Shown here: positions 1 through 8,321 of the stretch, one piece after another
Position numbering within the stretch: position 1 is the stretch's first letter
How the letters are laid out: each line of letters begins with the position of its first letter
Assembly: GCF_963677845.1 (NCBI RefSeq)
Contig: NZ_OY782498.1
Span: 2,983,518-3,047,517 of the forward strand
Length of the DNA stretch: 64,000 nucleotides
Reading direction: 5' to 3'
Source of the DNA: an uncultured Pseudodesulfovibrio sp.
GTDB taxonomy: Bacteria; Desulfobacterota; Desulfovibrionia; Desulfovibrionales; Desulfovibrionaceae
Translations under genes and position numbers: made by a program
Notes under the pieces: model-generated
Databases searched by the model: none
Seen by the model: only the letters and a program-made list of their open reading frames with translations
What the model was told of the DNA's origin: nothing

Positions 1-296
1 GCATCTTGCGGCCCCACATGCAGAATCTCCTTGAGGATACGATCATCCATCACGGGATCAGTGAGCGTGTCTGCAAAATCAGGGGGGAAAATGTTGACGT
101 CATCGTCGTGGAGGATGGCGCGCACTGCTTGGGACACGATATGCCCAATGCGCGGGTCTTTCTTGAGTCCGTCCAGTTCAGCAAGGACGGTGTACGGAAT
201 GTATATCTGGTTTTCCACCCCATTTCTCAGGGCGGTGATGCATTTGGGGTTTTCAATAAGGACGTTGGTATCGAGGACAAACTGCTTCTGGGCCAT
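1..296 (-). CDS. PIN domain-PhoH family protein, N-terminal part (cut by window edge)
   Basis: Only the first 98 codons are present; the gene continues past the left edge. The protein begins MAQKQFVLDTNVLIENPKC and later has the PIN-type stretch IPYTVLAELDGLKKD. The early Asp of LDTNVL and the later acidic ELD are typical metal-binding positions of PIN ribonucleases. This N-terminus matches PhoH2/YlaK-type proteins, which join a PIN RNase to a PhoH ATPase/helicase, but the ATPase half is not visible, so a lone PIN protein cannot be excluded. The ATG at 296 follows a GGGGGA ribosome site. Upstream, 297-544 holds no convincing gene. Confidence 0.8.
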   Translation of the reverse strand, partial: MAQKQFVLDTNVLIENPKCITALRNGVENQIYIPYTVLAELDGLKKDPRIGHIVSQAVRAILHDDDVNIFPPDFADTLTDPVMDDRILKEILHVGPQD

Positions 297-544
297 AATC
301 CCCCGTCCGTGGGTTTGAAAGTTGATTCCAGGGCTTCACCATGCCTTGTACCCGAGGCCGGGAATCAGCGAATCAATTTCATCTGCACCTCCATTCTTTT
401 TCACATTCGATACTGACCATGACGATTTTTTAAGAAAAAGTCTAGACGCAAATTGCCTCATACTAAAAGGGAAAGCATGACGGAAACGTGACGATCCGAT
501 GATATCAAGATCATTCAACAAGCAGCCAAAAAAAATCAAACGTA

Positions 545-2233
545 TCAATGATTCAATAAAGGAACGATCATCCCGGAAGAATCCCGGTTTTTCAAGACAC
601 GCATGAAGGCAACTTCCTGCCCCTGCTGCATGGCAATATTCAATCCCAGACGCAATTCTTCGAGGCCGGAATCCAAACGGTAGGAAGCAAGGTTCGCCAA
701 CCCTATTTCAAGAGCAAGGCGCCAATCATCACGCTTGAACAAAGTCAGAATGGAAAGAAACCCCACACGCGACTGCTCCAGTCCGGGCAATGGCCGAAGC
801 ATGGAATCCAAAAGTCGAAGGGTGGGCAAATCATTCGGCTCATCCTCCAAAATGGTCAGCAGACATTCTGCCGCTGATCCCGGCAAATGTCGGGCCATAT
901 CAAAAGAAAATCCCTGTCGGGCCACACACCCACGCCGGGCTAAGTCCTTTGCCCACAAGGTCAATAATTCTTTGGGTGATTCAGGAGGAGCCAACTCAAT
1001 ACCTTTGGCCTCCAGATACCGGTACCAAAACGCCTTGGCCGCATCAAAATTATTCAACTTCAATGCTGCCAATGATGCCGTCTGATTCAACTTCGAGACA
1101 TCTCCAGGAGCAGGATTCGTCAATAAAGTCATCACATTTTGCTCAAGGACGGGGTCAACGCCCGCCATGGTCTGAACTCGAAGCGCCATGCTCACCACTT
1201 CCGCATCCTGTGACACGGAGGCAAGACGGGACAGCAAATCTGCATGAGCGATATCCACCAGTCCGGCCTCGGCCAATGCACACGCTGTAAGCGCGGTCCA
1301 CTTGTCGGCCTCACGACCCGCAACCCTATTTCGTCCTGCATCCGCAGCGAATTCGAGAATACGCGCCGCCCGATGATCTGGAAGATGTTCCGCCTTGATC
1401 CGTGCATGGGCAGCCCGCCCCATGGCCCCGGCAAGGCGTGGGTTGGCCTGATACATGGACAGTTTTTCGCCCAACTCAACGACATGTGAATAGGTATCCA
1501 TCTCCCGGCCCGGCTCGAAAAGCTCTGCCTGCTCCTCGATATCCTGACCAAGAACCAGACAGCCGCAGGACGCACCTTCAAACAACCGGAAATTGACTTC
1601 ACCGAAAATGGATTCGTTGGGGATAACACGGCTAGCTCGATATAAAGTCATCATATCGGGAAAAGCCAGCCCCTCCCGGAGAGTCAGGGGACTCCCAACA
1701 GTCTTGTCCCGCAAAAATCCAACCATCCACTTCCGAGTCGGACGCTGATCAGTCACTCGCCCCACAAAAGTCAGGCCATGCTCACGTTCGTTCCAATGGA
1801 TAAACGGCTCTTGATGGCCGTACCACGGCAACCAGCGTATATCCGGCGCACCGCTTTGGCCAAGCTTATCGATCCACGCTTTCTGCGTCGAGCACACCAC
1901 ATCGAACAACCGAGCGTAAACGCTGTGCCAATGCGCATTCAAATGAGGGTCGATGCACCAGAGCATGACAGGAGCATCCACTTGATCCAAACCAATAAGA
2001 ATAGTCCTTGAGGCCATACGCTCAACCTGCAAAACCAGATCGGGCTTTTTCCCGGCGCGTTCCAAGGCTATGGGAAGATCAAAAAAAGGATCTTGAGGTG
2101 TATGAATAGCAAAAACATCCAAACCGGCCCGGATAAAAGCCTTCTCAAGTTCAAGCTGCCCATCAATAAGGCACAGGGTACGAATGTCAGCGGCCATGAC
2201 CGACGTATATACTGTTTTACACACATTTGTCAT
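545..2233 (-). CDS. CgeB/DUF3880-type glycosyltransferase with helical C-terminal extension
   Basis: This 562-residue protein has a glycosyltransferase-like N-terminal half. Around residues 205-260 is the GT-B type segment with IPNESIFGEVNFRLFEGAS and a following CGCLVLGQD, the pattern of CgeB/YkvP-like family 1 transferases, where the acidic residue contacts the nucleotide sugar. Residues after about 300 are Ala/Leu-rich and read as helical repeats (TPR-like). Similar proteins in Desulfovibrio often lie near flagellar genes, and flgM follows here on the other strand, so a role in glycosylating flagellin or surface glycans is possible but inferred. The ATG at 2233 has AAAGGG upstream; a second ATG at 2197 lacks a ribosome site. 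Donor and acceptor are unknown. Confidence 0.72.
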   Translation of the reverse strand: MTNVCKTVYTSVMAADIRTLCLIDGQLELEKAFIRAGLDVFAIHTPQDPFFDLPIALERAGKKPDLVLQVERMASRTILIGLDQVDAPVMLWCIDPHLNAHWHSVYARLFDVVCSTQKAWIDKLGQSGAPDIRWLPWYGHQEPFIHWNEREHGLTFVGRVTDQRPTRKWMVGFLRDKTVGSPLTLREGLAFPDMMTLYRASRVIPNESIFGEVNFRLFEGASCGCLVLGQDIEEQAELFEPGREMDTYSHVVELGEKLSMYQANPRLAGAMGRAAHARIKAEHLPDHRAARILEFAADAGRNRVAGREADKWTALTACALAEAGLVDIAHADLLSRLASVSQDAEVVSMALRVQTMAGVDPVLEQNVMTLLTNPAPGDVSKLNQTASLAALKLNNFDAAKAFWYRYLEAKGIELAPPESPKELLTLWAKDLARRGCVARQGFSFDMARHLPGSAAECLLTILEDEPNDLPTLRLLDSMLRPLPGLEQSRVGFLSILTLFKRDDWRLALEIGLANLASYRLDSGLEELRLGLNIAMQQGQEVAFMRVLKNRDSSGMIVPLLNH

Positions 2234-2369
2234 GGGCGCCCTTTGTCAGGCTTATCATCCGAAAACCATTACCAGCCGGGATTTCCCACGCTTTTGGCAT
2301 CTGTTCTACAAAATACAATATATTGATTTTAAAGGACATAATTAATCGTGAAAAAGCATGAATTCCCCC

Positions 2370-2397
2370 TAAGCATTCTCAGCGTCCTGACCGATAA
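2370..2397 (+). promoter_or_regulatory. candidate sigma-28 promoter and hairpin leader of flgM
   Basis: TAAGCATT (2370-2377) and ACCGATAA (2390-2397) resemble the sigma-28 pattern TAAAGTTT-N11-GCCGATAA, with a 12-base spacer and a weak -35. The 341-bp gap 2234-2574 holds no gene. The presumed leader contains small hairpins: TTTCAA/TTGAAA (2402-2419), GTCTG/CAGAC (2420-2434) and GGGAGGA/TCCTCCC (2523-2545). FlgM is a sigma-28 regulated gene in several bacteria, which makes the match sensible, but the call rests on sequence likeness alone. Confidence 0.38.
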
Positions 2398-2574
2398 GAG
2401 TTTCAACTGCGATTGAAAGTCTGATTGCCAGACAAACCTCGCAGTCATTCCACAGGTTACGAGAGAGTATGGCCGCAAGGATGTGGCCAGAGGCTGTCGC
2501 AGCGGGATGAAGGGAGAACTCGGGGAGGACGTGAGACATCCTCCCACTGACTTCAATAACCCAGGGAGGGGTTA

Positions 2575-2802
2575 ATGAAGGGTTATACTGAAAGCCGCGC
2601 ATACCACGTGGCCAATATAGAGACCGAGCAGGTCTTCGACGACTTTGACGCAATCGAATCGGACCGTCCCCATCGGGACACCCCCGACGAACGCGCCCAA
2701 AAGATCGCCCGCCTCAAAGCCAAGGTGAACGCCGGGGAATACGAGCCGGATGTCATGGATATCGCCAAGCTGCTCACGTCGGCTATGGACCCGACACTGT
2801 AG
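2575..2802 (+). CDS. flgM: anti-sigma-28 factor FlgM
   Basis: FlgM holds the flagellar sigma factor FliA inactive until the hook is complete and is then exported through the flagellar secretion channel. This 75-residue protein has the family length. Its C-terminal half reads ERAQKIARLKAKVNAGEYEP followed by DVMDIAKLL, the FlgM pattern of a helix, a short Gly-x-Tyr turn and a second helix that binds sigma-28. The N-terminal half is polar and probably disordered, as expected. ATG 2575 follows GGGAGGGG. It is a single-gene unit ending in a strong hairpin terminator. The hook gene flgE lies about 8 kb downstream. Confidence 0.85.
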   Translation: MKGYTESRAYHVANIETEQVFDDFDAIESDRPHRDTPDERAQKIARLKAKVNAGEYEPDVMDIAKLLTSAMDPTL

Positions 2803-2810
2803 TCCACTCC

Positions 2811-2854
2811 AACACAAACGGCCCGGAATAATTCAATTCCGGGCCGTTTGTGTT
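2811..2854 (+). terminator. terminator after flgM
   Basis: AACACAAACGGCCCGGAAT at 2811-2829 pairs perfectly with ATTCCGGGCCGTTTGTGTT at 2836-2854 around a 6-base loop. The stem is long and GC-rich. The T-run is weak, but the position directly after flgM supports a terminator. Confidence 0.75.
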
Positions 2855-2881
2855 GTGAAATAGATACCCTCCTTGTCGCAT

Positions 2882-2951
2882 AAAAAAAGACCCGAATCGC
2901 ATACAGCGACTCGGGTCAAATAATATACAGCCTCCGACCATCTTGGTCGGA
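2882..2951 (-). terminator. terminator of htpG plus a proximal hairpin
   Basis: Reading the minus strand after htpG there is first an 8-bp hairpin, TCCGACCA/TGGTCGGA (2933-2951), then a GACCCGA/TCGGGTC stem (2890-2917) followed by seven T residues. The second is a standard intrinsic terminator. Confidence 0.75.
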
Positions 2952-2963
2952 CATGACTTTCGT

Positions 2964-4853
2964 CTATTTATTAGAATCCACGTACCAACCGCTGGACTTG
3001 GTCAACAGGTCCTGTACACGTCCCACAAGGGCATGGGGGTCGGTAAGGTAACCTTCAAGCAACAGGGCTGACTCGAAAAGCTGGTTAGCTGCCTGATCAA
3101 TGAACGGATCGTTCTCGTCCTTCTTGAAGATGGTCAGCATATTGCGAACGAGCGCATGATCAGGGTTAATCTCCAGCACCTTTTTGGGAATGGAGGAATC
3201 CTTGCTCATGACGCGCATGATCTTGTCCATGGACGAGGTCACATTGCCGTCAGGATTTGCCAGGCAAACCGGAGAATCCGACAAACGAGTTGAGGCCTTA
3301 ACCTCGGTCACGCCGTCACCCAGTACGTCCTTGATGCGAACAAGCAGCTTATCGAGCGTGGACTGTTGATCATCGGACAAGGCTTCGGGCTTGTCTTCCT
3401 TTTCCAGAGACTCGAACTGGTCAAGCTTGGACACATCGGCATGTTCAGCGGAAACAAGCGTGTACCCGTCAAAGTCGCGCAGGGCGTCCATGACGAATTC
3501 GTCGATTGGTTCATAGAGATACAGAACCTCGATGCCCTTCTTGCGGAAGACTTCAAGATGCGGAGACAATCCCAAAGCTTCGCGGCTGGGACCATATGCA
3601 TAGTAGATTTCCTTCTGATCTTCTTTGGCACGGGTGATGTACTCGGCAAATGAGGACAGCCCCTTGTCGTCTTCGGAAGCTGAAGAATTAAAACGCACGA
3701 GATTTCCGAACTTGTCCTTATTCAGGAAGTCCATGTAACCGGCCTTGAACAGCTCTCCGTGGGCATGCCAAAATTCGGCATAACGGTCAGCATTGTCCTT
3801 AGCCATCTTGTCGAGATGATTCAGGACCTGCTTGACCAGCGTGGAGCTGATCTTGCGCATCAAGATGTTGTCTTGCAATGTCTCACGAGAGATGTTCAGC
3901 GGCAGGTCTTCAGTGTCCACCACGCCCTTGACGAAGGCGAGGTATTCCGGAAGCAAATCCTTGTTCTGTTTTTCGATGAGCACACGACGGACATACAGAT
4001 CGAGTCCACGATTCTCCCGACCCATGCCAAACGGATCGCCGCCTTCGTTGGGTATAAACATCAAGGCGTTGAACTGAACCGGCGCGTCAACGGAGGTGTG
4101 CAGAGTGTCGAACGGGTCTTCGGAATCAAAGGTGAGGAACTTGTAGAACTCAGCGTACTGCTCCGGCTTGATCTGAAATTTCGGTTCACGCCAAAGAGCC
4201 TGAATGGTGTTAACCCGATCCTCGCCCACAAAAATGGGGAAATTGATAAAGCTGGAGTGCGTATTGACGACATGTTTGAGATGCGCTTCGTTAGTAAACT
4301 GCGAAGCCAAATCTTCCTTGAGAGATACAGTAATCTCTGTGCCGTGCGGACGATCTTCGTCCAGTTCCTGCAACTTGTAGTCGGTCCGGCCGTCAGAGGT
4401 CCATGCAATGGGCTTGGCGTCCGGCTCGATGGAGCGGGTGGTGACGGTCACTTCATCAGCGACCATATACACGGAATAAAAACCAACACCGAAACGACCA
4501 ATCAACGAATCAAGGGATTCCTTGCCTTCTTCGGCCAGACGGGCCAACTCGGCAGTGCCAGAATGAGCGATAGTACCGATGTTGCGCATAAGCTCATCAC
4601 GCGTCATGCCGACACCGGTATCCGTGATGGTCAGCGTCTTGGCTTCTTCATCAGTGGTAATACGAATTTCCGGGGCAATCTCGTCCTCGCCGTTGTCGGA
4701 CTGCGCCTTGAAACGAACTTTTTCCAAGGCGTCGGATGCGTTGGAAATCAGTTCGCGCAGAAAAATTTCCTTGTTGGTATAAAGGGAATGAACCAGAATT
4801 TCGAGAAGCTGGCTGACCTCAGCCTTGAATTTGTGCGTAGTTTTTCGACCCAT
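2964..4853 (-). CDS. htpG: molecular chaperone HtpG (Hsp90)
   Basis: Bacterial Hsp90, a dimeric ATP-dependent cytosolic chaperone that remodels client proteins under heat and other stress. The 629-residue length is typical. The N-terminal GHKL ATPase shows EIFLRELISNASDALEK (helix with the catalytic Glu and the ATP/Mg Asn), DTGVGMT, and the lid glycine motif GRFGVGFYSVYMVAD. The middle domain has the GVVDTEDLPLNISRE block with the Arg that senses ATP phosphate. An upstream in-frame start at 4871 exists, but ATG 4853 sits 7 bases after GGAGG and begins MGRKTTHKFKAEV, as in other HtpG. It lies downstream of a MerR-type gene with a GC-rich hairpin in the gap. Confidence 0.96.
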   Translation of the reverse strand: MGRKTTHKFKAEVSQLLEILVHSLYTNKEIFLRELISNASDALEKVRFKAQSDNGEDEIAPEIRITTDEEAKTLTITDTGVGMTRDELMRNIGTIAHSGTAELARLAEEGKESLDSLIGRFGVGFYSVYMVADEVTVTTRSIEPDAKPIAWTSDGRTDYKLQELDEDRPHGTEITVSLKEDLASQFTNEAHLKHVVNTHSSFINFPIFVGEDRVNTIQALWREPKFQIKPEQYAEFYKFLTFDSEDPFDTLHTSVDAPVQFNALMFIPNEGGDPFGMGRENRGLDLYVRRVLIEKQNKDLLPEYLAFVKGVVDTEDLPLNISRETLQDNILMRKISSTLVKQVLNHLDKMAKDNADRYAEFWHAHGELFKAGYMDFLNKDKFGNLVRFNSSASEDDKGLSSFAEYITRAKEDQKEIYYAYGPSREALGLSPHLEVFRKKGIEVLYLYEPIDEFVMDALRDFDGYTLVSAEHADVSKLDQFESLEKEDKPEALSDDQQSTLDKLLVRIKDVLGDGVTEVKASTRLSDSPVCLANPDGNVTSSMDKIMRVMSKDSSIPKKVLEINPDHALVRNMLTIFKKDENDPFIDQAANQLFESALLLEGYLTDPHALVGRVQDLLTKSSGWYVDSNK

Positions 4854-4880
4854 GAATATTCCTCCAATCAAATGATATGA

Positions 4881-4917
4881 ACGCCCGCCGAGTGAGCAAC
4901 AGGACTCACCCGGCGGG
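4881..4917 (-). promoter_or_regulatory. GC-rich hairpin in the htpG leader
   Basis: In the 113-bp gap before htpG the minus strand can form a stem of CCCGCCGGGTGAG with CTCACTCGGCGGG around an 8-base loop, ending about 20 bases before the GGAGG site. There is no T-run, so it is not an ordinary terminator. A small CCCTG/CAGGG hairpin lies just after the merR stop. A role in htpG mRNA control or stability is possible; no CIRCE element or clear heat-shock promoter was seen. Confidence 0.4.
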
Positions 4918-4966
4918 ACTTGCTGTAAAATGTGTATGTTCGGGAAACAACGCCCCTGAACAGGGA

Positions 4967-5575
4967 CTAGGTAGATACTGATTTTATCTTGTCAAGAAGG
5001 TACTTTTCCATTTCACGACGGTCCTTTCTGAGCCGAACCATTTCCGCTTCCATAATAGCAAGCTTTTCCTTGAGTTCCCGATTCTCGTTTTTAAGCAACT
5101 CGGTCTCTTCCATGGTGTTCGTAATGCGTCCAGCCGCTTCTTCCAGTCCACTGCGGATATCGGACACATCCGGCGATTCCCCTCCGCCCTGATCAAGAAC
5201 GGACCGGATGCCCTCTCCCACGGACTTGGCAATTTCAAGACCAATGGCAGCAGCCATTTTCATGGCAGGCTCCATGGCGTTGACCGACACAACGACCGGA
5301 GAACCTTCACCGCTCGGCACAGGCATAGCATCGGCCTGAAGTGGAAAATTCTGAGACAACTGATCCATGACATCGCGGGCTGTATGACCTTCCTTGAGCA
5401 AACGAGAAATGGTCCCAAAAATTTCTATGGCTTCTGGCTTGAACCGCTTTTGTCGTCCACGGCCCACAGAAGGCAAGTGTTGAGCAAACCGATTTTTCCA
5501 ATAATGCACCGTGGACTCGGGCAACTCTAATTCGCGGGCGATCTCGGCCACGGAAAGCACTTTCTTGCCAGTCAT
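4967..5575 (-). CDS. MerR-type HTH regulator with C-terminal coiled coil
   Basis: This 202-residue protein starts with a MerR-like winged helix-turn-helix: VLSVAEIARELELPESTVHY, then W-K-N-R-F, and the wing and second helix through about residue 70 (GHTARDVMDQL). The middle (residues 75-140) is low in features. Residues 145-198 are a charged heptad-like helix, probably a dimerising coiled coil. No effector-binding Cys cluster or GyrI-like domain is visible, so the signal is unknown; the layout is like Desulfovibrio MerR-like DNA-binding proteins rather than metal sensors. Start ATG follows AAGGGAG. htpG lies 113 bp downstream on the same strand and could be co-transcribed or controlled by it, which is inference. 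Confidence 0.78.
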   Translation of the reverse strand: MTGKKVLSVAEIARELELPESTVHYWKNRFAQHLPSVGRGRQKRFKPEAIEIFGTISRLLKEGHTARDVMDQLSQNFPLQADAMPVPSGEGSPVVVSVNAMEPAMKMAAAIGLEIAKSVGEGIRSVLDQGGGESPDVSDIRSGLEEAAGRITNTMEETELLKNENRELKEKLAIMEAEMVRLRKDRREMEKYLLDKIKSVST

Positions 5576-5725
5576 GTCACACTCCCTTAAAGACCTTGTT
5601 GTTCTTCATTGGAGTACATAAAAATACGGCTTTCTACAAGAAAAAACTACTCCCATCCACTTCATATTAAAGAATTTTTACCGAATACAACATTTCATTT
5701 ATACGGTTGTGTTTGATATTCTTGA

Positions 5726-5741
5726 TTTTTTCTAGACTTTT
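5726..5741 (+). promoter_or_regulatory. TTTTTCTAGACTTT motif in an AT-rich upstream region
   Basis: The gap 5576-5873 between the divergent MerR-type and MauE-like genes is AT-rich and has no gene. It holds TTTTTCTAGACTTTT at 5726-5740. The same core, TTTTTCTAGACTTT, occurs upstream of sat (36795-36808), and AAAGTCTAGA is present in reverse at 437-446. CTAG is generally rare in bacterial DNA, which makes the coincidence notable. Its function is unknown. Confidence 0.25.
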
Positions 5742-5873
5742 AATAGACTGATCGACATAGAAAAAAGCATGACGCCAAAAACCTATACACAGCACAGTTT
5801 GCGCTCAATGAAATATCTCTTTATGGTCTTGCGGTCATCTTATGCTTTGCCGCACCAAAGGAACACACTGAAC

Positions 5874-6350
5874 ATGAAATCATTTTTCACATCTCAGGCT
5901 GCCTACCTGTCGCTCAGGCTCATCATCGGAGGATTATTCCTCTACGCCGGTGTCCTCAAACTTTCGAGTCCCTATGATTTTGCCATGACCATCAACCTCT
6001 ATGGGCTGGTTACATGGCGTATGTCCACGGCATTGTCATACATCATCCCATGCATCGAGATTATCAGTGGATTGGGGCTGATCCTGAACATCAGAGGAGC
6101 GTTGGCTTTGGTTGTGGCACAGTTGTTGGGGTTCATGGTCGTACTTTTGTATGCCCTGCATCTCGGACTGGACGCGGACTGCGGGTGTTTCGGTACACCA
6201 CGCGCCACGGACAATGACCCGGTTGGGCCGCTTGAAGCTTTCATTCGCGACGGGGCCATGCTTTCAGCCTGTGCAATCATGTATTGGCAACGCACGGTCG
6301 AGGAGAACATTCCTCGTAGCCTTTTACTCTCTCTTTCCAAAAACGTATAA
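5874..6350 (+). CDS. MauE/DoxX-like four-helix membrane protein
   Basis: About 158 residues with four hydrophobic segments. It carries the MauE/DoxX pattern: LSLRLIIGGLFLYAGVLKLS in the first helix, a polar loop, and DADCGCFG after the third helix. MauE-type proteins are thought to act in redox or disulfide handling at the membrane, and the Cys-Gly-Cys-Phe-Gly motif fits that idea. A longer reading from 5769 is open, but MKSFFTSQAAYLSLRL from 5874 matches family N-termini and has AGGA upstream. It stands alone between a regulator and a lipoprotein, so its partner is not shown. Confidence 0.72.
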   Translation: MKSFFTSQAAYLSLRLIIGGLFLYAGVLKLSSPYDFAMTINLYGLVTWRMSTALSYIIPCIEIISGLGLILNIRGALALVVAQLLGFMVVLLYALHLGLDADCGCFGTPRATDNDPVGPLEAFIRDGAMLSACAIMYWQRTVEENIPRSLLLSLSKNV

Positions 6351-6376
6351 AAAAGGCCGTTTACTCACGGCCTTTT
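6351..6376. terminator. bidirectional terminator between convergent genes
   Basis: AAAAGGCCGT (6351-6360) and ACGGCCTTTT (6367-6376) form a perfect stem with a 6-base loop, with A-run and T-run on the two sides. It can serve both the MauE-like gene and the convergent lipoprotein gene. Confidence 0.8.
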
Positions 6377-6386
6377 CAACTCCAAC

Positions 6387-6839
6387 TTACTGCACCAATT
6401 GCCACGTACCATCAGGTTGTCTGTACGCCTTGGCATAAACGGTTTCCATCTTGCCATCTGGCATACGCGCTCTCAGTGTCACATCCCGCTCAATGCGTCC
6501 GTCATTATACCGGCGGGGCGGCTGAGGAATGGCTTGGTGGTGCATACGTGTATCCGGGTTGGTCCACTGCGAAGTCTGACCAGAAGGCATGGTTTCCAAA
6601 GTATTTGTGATCTGCCGTTCATCATAGTCATCATACTTTTCCATTTCATTACCAACTATATAACCAACCAACAGCCCTGTTCCAGCACCAATGGCCGCAC
6701 CGGAAACCTTGTTATTAAAGGTTAACGCGCCCAATGTGGCTCCAGCGAGTGTGCCAAGAGTCGCGGCATTTTGCGCGGTTGTTGTCTTACAGCCTGTCAG
6801 CAACGCTATCATCAGGGTCAGGGCGATTAAAATTCTCAT
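6387..6839 (-). CDS. glycine-zipper lipoprotein
   Basis: The ATG at 6839 follows GAGGAGATACC and gives a lipoprotein signal ending LLTGC. Residues 25-70 are rich in Gly and Ala in the glycine-zipper pattern (LGTLAGATLGALTFNNK, then GAAIGAGTGLLVGYIVGNE), as in 17-kDa antigen/SlyB/YMGG-type outer membrane lipoproteins. The C-terminal part reads as a small beta domain. A paralogue at 39408-39845 shares the whole layout, including TNPDT and the tail KA-x-R. The exact function is unknown; envelope association is the safe inference. Confidence 0.75.
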   Translation of the reverse strand: MRILIALTLMIALLTGCKTTTAQNAATLGTLAGATLGALTFNNKVSGAAIGAGTGLLVGYIVGNEMEKYDDYDERQITNTLETMPSGQTSQWTNPDTRMHHQAIPQPPRRYNDGRIERDVTLRARMPDGKMETVYAKAYRQPDGTWQLVQ

Positions 6840-7050
6840 GGGTATCTCCTCATTTTTTGCCGCCGAAGGCAAAGTGTGGGCCTTGCTGGCGGCTTTCTCT
6901 CATGCTGTTGGTTAAATATGAGCAATGAGTATGCCGTATTAAAGACACTGATATTATTGAATGTTTATCATTCTTGAAAAACCCCGTGAGCGCAAATTGT
7001 GTACAGGGACGCAAAAATTGTTCTCTTTAAGAAAGAAGGGCATCTTTTTT

Positions 7051-7342
7051 GGTGGGCGTTGCGTGCTTCGCAGTGAGTGTACAAACGGTATTACTGCAAA
7101 GGTTTCGCCTTTACGGCGACCTGCTTTTTTTGAGGCGAAAAAAAGGAGGCAAAAAACGCCTTCTTCGTTGTGCGCCTGATAGCGGACCCAAGAGCCTGTA
7201 CGCGGCTTCACTGCCCGACTGGATTGTCTTGTGGCACAGACTCGGTCGGGCTACGCTGCGCCGCGTGGGACAGGCTCTAAGGCCCGTTATCAATTGCTCG
7301 TCGTTGTAAATAGTTTTTCGGTGTAGGTGTTTATTTTTGATT
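7051..7342 (+). repeat. long intergenic direct repeat, unit 1
   Basis: About 290 bp starting GGTGGGCGTTGCGTGCTTCG and ending near TTTTTGATT recurs at 7450-7740 with few changes. It contains a poly-T/poly-A hairpin (about 7120-7149) and a nested fold at 7177-7292: TGATAGCGG pairs with CCGTTATCA (one G-T), AGAGCCTGT with ACAGGCTCT, and GCCCGAC with GTCGGGC. Short open frames across it are not gene-like. No transposase or CRISPR-like spacing is present. The gene-free block 6840-8321 is built largely of this duplication. Confidence 0.85.
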
Positions 7343-7449
7343 TGGAATTCTTCGATAAATGCAAACGACTTTCGAACGATAAAACTTCAATATCTGTTTT
7401 CAAACCAAACCCAAAAAGTGGAAAGAAAAGAAGGAACTTCTTTTTTTTT

Positions 7450-7740
7450 GGTGGGCGTTGCGTGCTTCGCAGTGAGGGTACAAACGGCATTACTGCAAAG
7501 GTTTCGCCTTTACGGCGACCTGCTTTTTTTGAGGCGAAAAAAAGGAGGCAAAAAACGCCTTCTTCGTTGTGCGCCTGATAACGGACCTAAGAGCCTGTAC
7601 GCGGCTCCTCTGCCCGACAGGATGGTCTGTGGCACAGACTCGGTCGGGCTACGCTGCGCCGCGTGGGACAGGCTCTAAGGCTCGCTATCAATTGCTCGTC
7701 GTTGTAAGGGATTTCTCGTTGTAGGTGTTAATTTTTGATT
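7450..7740 (+). repeat. long intergenic direct repeat, unit 2
   Basis: Second copy of the unit at 7051-7342. The inner stems AGAGCCTGT/ACAGGCTCT and GCCCGAC/GTCGGGC are unchanged, while most differences lie in the loops (such as TTCA against TCCT) and in the outer arm (TGATAACGG with TCGCTATCA), over 7576-7690. The 107 bp between the units is AT-rich and not repeated. Confidence 0.85.
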
Positions 7741-7867
7741 CTAGGTTATTCGATAGCCATCAATAATTTTGAGATGTTAACTTTTCAATGCTGTTTTTCT
7801 TTCAAAGGTACTTTCTTTTTACCAACCAAACAAAAATCTAATCCGCTCATCACTCACCATAAAGGGC

Positions 7868-8222
7868 CTTGGGGTGTTCCAACACCCCAACACCGCTCTC
7901 CCTCCAAAGACGATTTCTTCACTTCCCAACCAGACGAAGACGGGACCCAGCCCTTGATCGGCGACTTAGAAGCTGACCAATCGAAGGAGGCGGCTTTCGT
8001 CAGGAGATCAGGCAATTGGTCTTAAACTGATGGATAACAAGAGAGGCAGGGCTTATACTTTTAATCGGGTGGAGCCGACTCGATTGGATCAGATTCTTGC
8101 CGCCAATCATGGGGGCGGCCAAGTTAGCGCAAGCGACCTTTTTTGCTCCTTTTTTGGGCGCTGCCAAAAAAGGAGGCCCGCCCGGCAGGGCATGGAAAAC
8201 GTTGGGTGCTTCAGCACCCAAC
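7868..8222 (+). repeat. hairpin-rich gene-free stretch with related short repeats
   Basis: This stretch has no convincing gene. It holds GGGGTGTT/AACACCCC (about 7872-7889) followed by CGCTCTCCCTCC; GACCAAT/ATTGGTC arms (about 7975 and 8016); a 13-bp stem beginning GCTCCTTTTTTGG (8145-8177); and GTTGGGTGC-ttca-GCACCCAAC (8200-8221). The GGTGC-type hairpin plus CTCTCCCTCC is repeated at 27939-27975, so it seems a dispersed intergenic element. Confidence 0.6.
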
Positions 8223-8247
8223 AATGACTCTCGCCGAAGGCGCATCT

Positions 8248-8276
8248 TCAAAAAAAAGGCCGCATGAAAGCGGCCA
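8248..8276 (-). terminator. terminator of the sugar kinase operon
   Basis: GGCCGC (8258-8263) and GCGGCC (8270-8275) form a stem with a 6-base loop, followed on the minus strand by a run of T residues. Confidence 0.8.
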
Positions 8277-8321
8277 TCCTTACTTCTTATTTCCCGTCGG
8301 GGTTTACCCTCGACTACATCA

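Noticed and set aside
336..548. Minus-strand open frame of 70 codons between the PhoH-type and glycosyltransferase genes
   Set aside because: No ribosome site, no family-like pattern, AT-rich gap composition.
7051..7740. CRISPR array or insertion sequence
   Set aside because: Only two long units, no short regular spacers, no transposase frame and no terminal inverted repeats.
7735..8025. Plus-strand open frame of 96 codons in the repeat block
   Set aside because: It runs through hairpin repeats and has no ribosome site; repeats explain the sequence better.
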